In this document: positions 60,530 through 64,000 of the stretch, one piece after another | Numbering within the stretch: the first letter of the stretch is position 1 | How the letters are laid out: each line of letters starts with the position of its first letter | DNA from: Echinostoma caproni | Lineage: Eukaryota > Platyhelminthes > Trematoda > Plagiorchiida > Echinostomatidae | Length of the DNA stretch: 64,000 bases | Assembly (NCBI GenBank): GCA_900618425.1 | Contig: UZAN01040166.1 | Coordinates: 1 to 64,000 of the forward strand | Direction of reading: 5' to 3' | Notes under the pieces: model-generated | Told to the model about the DNA's origin: nothing | Seen by the model: the letters and a program-made list of their open reading frames with translations, nothing else | Database searches by the model: none | Translations under genes and position numbers: made by a program

Positions 60530-62994
60530 CCTGTAATAGTCCTTCAAGAAACTTGGATGTCGCTCGCCAAAGGTCGTTGCCAAGTAGCACTGTAACTAAT
60601 GTATCTCGAAACAAATTGCAGATTCTAAAGCCTCGTCAATCACTGAATTTGGGGGCCTACAACGTGAGGACCCTGATGCAGGTGGGTCAACAAGCTTCTC
60701 TGGCGCGTACAATGGGATATTTAGGGATCGATATTTGCTACGTGTCACAAACTCGACCCTAATGCCATAAGCCCCTTGGGCCAGATTTGTCTTCCAGATA
60801 CGTTCTTCACGCAGGCGACGATGAAGTCAGGTCAGTGCAGGGTAGAGATTTTACTCAGCAACGGGGCAGAGTCCTCCTTTATCGATTGGATCCCCGTCAA
60901 CAGTCGTTTATGTGCGTCTCCAGAGTTCAATCAGCGTCCGGAAGGGAAGCAACACCAAAAGGTGTTTATTCATCGTATCAGCATACGCACCGACCAATCG
61001 CAGTTCTGATACCCAAAAGAACACTTTCTACGACGACCTCATCGATTTCATGCGGCCGAGTCGAAGCTCCGATATAGTTGTTCTCGCAGGTTATTTTAAC
61101 GCACAGGTTGGAAAACTGGGCACATCAGAAATGTGTCGACGCGGCAGTTGTGGTCTGCCCAGCCGACGAACAGATAACGGCGATCGACTTCTTCAGTTCT
61201 GCGCAGACAATCATCTGTAACTAGCAAGCACCAACTTCCAACACAGCTCTCGACGGACGACAACGTGGAGCTCCAGTTCAACTGGTAGGCTAACTCAAAT
61301 CGACCACATAGCATTAAGTTACCGTTAGCATGGCTCAGTGCAAAATTTCAGGTCCTATTGGATCATCTGCGTTGGGTCTGATCACGCATTAGTTTTGATG
61401 TAGTTCACTTTCCGACTGACTGGCGAAGAATTCAGCAAACTCGTATAGCTCAACATCAACTGTTTGTTCCTGTACGCTATGAATCAGAGCTAATGTGGGA
61501 GCTAAGCGAGCTTCAATGTGATGATGTAACTGAGCAGTTGGATCAGATTAGGCCAGCAATGCATTCCGCAGCGAATGTTCCTTGTGGATCTGAGCCTCAA
61601 ACCCGTCGGAGGCATTGGATATCTCAGGAGTCAGTAGCCCTGATGGAGAAAAAACGACAAAGCCCGATCTGACAGGAGCAAAATAGAGTTAGATGGCATC
61701 TACAACGGGTGGAATACTTCAGGGAACAGTTCAACTGGTCTGATGCTTGCCCGGTTACTTTATTTGTAACTGAAGCTCCGTGGGCAGTGTCGTACGATTC
61801 CCCAGCAGAAGCAGAAGTTCGATCTTGCATTCAGGCTCTGAAGCGAGGAAAGGCAGCAGGACCAGATGAGCTCCCTTCCACTCTTTTCAAGATGGGTGTG
61901 ATAACCTCGTAAGCTATATTACTACCTCACTGGGCAATATTTGAACGCAAGAGCGCATTCCTTCATCTTGGGGCGAATCACTGATGGTTCCAATTTTCAA
62001 AAAAGCATCTCGCAGGGATTGCGAAAACCAGGGCGGGATCAGTTTGGTTCCAATCGTCACTAAAGTGCTAGTCTCGGTCACACTTCGACGTCTGACGCCT
62101 TTAAGAGAGACCAACATCCGTGAGCAGCAAGCTGGATTCCGGCCTGGCGGTGGATGTATTGATCAAATTTTTACGTTGCGCCATGTCCTCGAGCTGCGTC
62201 ACACCCACTGCGACCAAAGATCACAGTGTTTTCGATCTAAAAGGGGCCTTCGACTCAGTTGACCGTGAGGCTCTGATGGGCTGCCTTCTTCGAAAAGGAA
62301 TTCCCCGAAAGTACGTTAACCTACAGAGGTCACTCTACTCACAGACCTCCGGTCGTGTAACGGCCTATGATGAACTAAGTAGGTCATTCGTCACCAGCAG
62401 CGGCGTTCGTCAAGGATACCCTCTCTCGCCGTCCCTGTTCACTTTTGTCGTAGACGAAATAACGGAGGACGCACTTAGTGGTCTCCAAAACGTAGGTATT
62501 GAATTGAAAGTTGGAGAAAAGCTGTGAAATTTGAAGTACGCTGATAACATCGTAAGCCTTTTCGAATCTGGGAAGGATGCAAAAAGAGCACTTGATAGAT
62601 TCGCAAGTTCTGTCGCTCCGTTCGGCATGTGCTTTGCACCTTCAAACTACAAAGTGATGCTACGAGACTGGTTATCGCCAAATTGTGTTCTGAAACTAGA
62701 CGGTCAGAAATTAGCTGAAGTTGACTGCTTCACGTACTTAGGTAGCTGCTTGACCAACGACGGTAGCGCATCAAAGGACATAAACGTCCGCATCTCCAAG
62801 GCTCAAACAGTGTATGCGGGACTTAAACAGCTGTGACGGCGACGTGAAGTGTCAATAAAATTTAAAAGTCGCGTATACTGCTCCACTGTATGATCAGCTC
62901 TGCTTTACGGTTGTGAAACATTGAATTTGCGGGTAGAAGAAGCCCGTCGTTTAACAGTGTTCGACAATCGATGCTTACGTAGTCTGGTCCAAGT
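60530..62994 (+). mobile_element. RTE-type LINE with endonuclease and RT, inactivated
   Basis: The plus strand carries most of an RTE polyprotein across several frames. The N-terminus and apurinic-type endonuclease are seen as LNLGAYNVRTLMQVGQQASL, IDICYVSQTRP, DWIPVNSRLC, FIVSAYAPTNRSS, VVLAGYFNAQVG, RRTDNGDRLLQFC and GSDHALV. The RT is seen as IQALKRGKAAGPDELPS, MVPIFKKASRRDCENQGGIS, NIREQQAGFRPGGGCIDQIF, DLKGAFDSVDREAL, SSGVRQGYPLSPSLF, KYADNIVSLF and DCFTYLGSCLTNDG. Then come LLYGCETLNLRVEEARRLTV and FDNRCLRSLVQVGS. Catalytic positions are altered: SQTR for SETR, GYFNA for GDFNA, YADN for YADD. Frameshifts and stops confirm it is dead. Similarity stops near 62994. Confidence 0.9.
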
Positions 62995-63457
62995 TGGATC
63001 TAGGATGTTCCACACACTGCGCAAGAGCGTCTTCAAAGGCTATAAAACACGTTGGATTGCTAAAACGTGTTTTTGGTTCATTTGAAACAGACCTATTGCC
63101 TTGTTTATTATCTGCATACATTAGACCACACACCGAGTATGCTATACAGCATTGTAATCCATGGCTGATTTGCAACCAAAAGGCACTTGAACGTCCGCAG
63201 AGTACAGCAACCAAAATGGTCAATCTAAGACCTACGGTAAAAGACTGCGGATTATCGGACTCTGTTCGTCTGAATACCGTAGAATACGGGGAGACATGAT
63301 CCTCGTTTATCAAATACAACCTCAATTTAACCACCCGTGTAGTACTCTAGTGACGACATCCAGGAATGGTCACCTCCGAGGACATCCGTTTAAACTTCTG
63401 CTCCAGAAGAGCCGGCTCGACTGCGGGCATCATTCTTTCAGCCTCAGAGTATATAAC
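62995..63457 (+). mobile_element. CR1/jockey-like LINE, C-terminal RT tail
   Basis: The plus strand reads THCARASSKAIKHVGLLKRV, FGSFETDLLPCLLSAYIRPH, TEYAIQHCNPWLICNQKALE, then GETMILVYQIQ and, after stops, LRGHPFKLLLQKSRLD. These match the region after the RT thumb in CR1/jockey-like LINEs (LGLLRRxF..YVRPHLEYA...PWL..D...LE..Q, RRLRGDMILVYKI, RGHxxKL...RLD). It directly abuts the RTE copy and runs into the assembly gap. Confidence 0.8.
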
Positions 63458-63992
63458 NNNNNNNNNNNNNNNNNNNNNNNNNNNNNNNNNNNNNNNNNNN
63501 NNNNNNNNNNNNNNNNNNNNNNNNNNNNNNNNNNNNNNNNNNNNNNNNNNNNNNNNNNNNNNNNNNNNNNNNNNNNNNNNNNNNNNNNNNNNNNNNNNNN
63601 NNNNNNNNNNNNNNNNNNNNNNNNNNNNNNNNNNNNNNNNNNNNNNNNNNNNNNNNNNNNNNNNNNNNNNNNNNNNNNNNNNNNNNNNNNNNNNNNNNNN
63701 NNNNNNNNNNNNNNNNNNNNNNNNNNNNNNNNNNNNNNNNNNNNNNNNNNNNNNNNNNNNNNNNNNNNNNNNNNNNNNNNNNNNNNNNNNNNNNNNNNNN
63801 NNNNNNNNNNNNNNNNNNNNNNNNNNNNNNNNNNNNNNNNNNNNNNNNNNNNNNNNNNNNNNNNNNNNNNNNNNNNNNNNNNNNNNNNNNNNNNNNNNNN
63901 NNNNNNNNNNNNNNNNNNNNNNNNNNNNNNNNNNNNNNNNNNNNNNNNNNNNNNNNNNNNNNNNNNNNNNNNNNNNNNNNNNNNNNNNNNNN
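63458..63992. other. Assembly gap
   Basis: A 535-base run of N. The eight bases after it carry no information. Confidence 0.99.
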
Positions 63993-64000
63993 TCCACCTC

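Overview
This is eukaryotic DNA, most probably from a parasitic flatworm (trematode or cestode). Evidence: long AT-rich introns with GT-AG splice sites, one animal-type scaffold gene spread over 55 kb, and decayed RTE-type and CR1/jockey-like retrotransposons of a kind I know from flatworm genomes. The species call is inference. No bacterial features, CRISPR arrays or rRNA genes were seen.

The main gene is a discs-large (DLG) type MAGUK on the minus strand. Twelve coding exons can be recognised from 57096 down to 1745. Eleven of twelve are defined at both ends by consensus splice sites with matching phase. In transcript order they encode: L27 domain (57096-56965 and 55797-55616), a long linker plus the first half of PDZ1 (49575-48833), the second half of PDZ1 (36106-36004), a Ser/Thr-rich linker (35462-34954), PDZ2 (31612-31360 and 29287-29095), a linker (22139-21873), PDZ3 (16632-16361 and 10389-10287), the first part of SH3 (3844-3477), and the rest of SH3 plus the start of the HOOK region (2078-1745). 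This gives about 1,150 codons. The exons before L27 and the guanylate-kinase-like domain are not found; the latter should lie left of position 1. DLG proteins organise epithelial junctions and synapses: L27 mediates oligomerisation, PDZ domains bind C-terminal tails of receptors and channels, and SH3-HOOK-GK acts as a regulated interaction unit.

Everything else is intronic or flanking DNA carrying dead mobile elements. These are: an RTE C-terminal fragment at the left edge (1-326, minus); a 5'-truncated, internally deleted RTE copy at 26570-28160 (minus); a longer RTE copy at 60530-62994 (plus) abutting a CR1/jockey-like reverse transcriptase tail (62995-63457) that runs into an assembly gap; a jockey-like RT relic near 52330-52760 (minus); a Tc1/mariner transposase relic at 57770-58210 (minus); two tRNA-derived SINE families (two and three copies); and two copies of an unclassified roughly 450-500 bp dispersed repeat (13015-13525 and 41415-41850).

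Points worth a second look: a perfect 29-bp fold-back with a 5-base loop at 4470-4532; a basic insertion in the PDZ3 ligand-binding region that coincides with a possible 69-nt in-frame retained intron (exitron); a phase problem between the linker exon and PDZ2 exon that suggests a missed microexon; YADN instead of YADD in both RTE copies that retain the motif; and an unrecognised 126-codon ORF with a hydrophobic segment nested in the PDZ1 intron. No wholly new system was identified.
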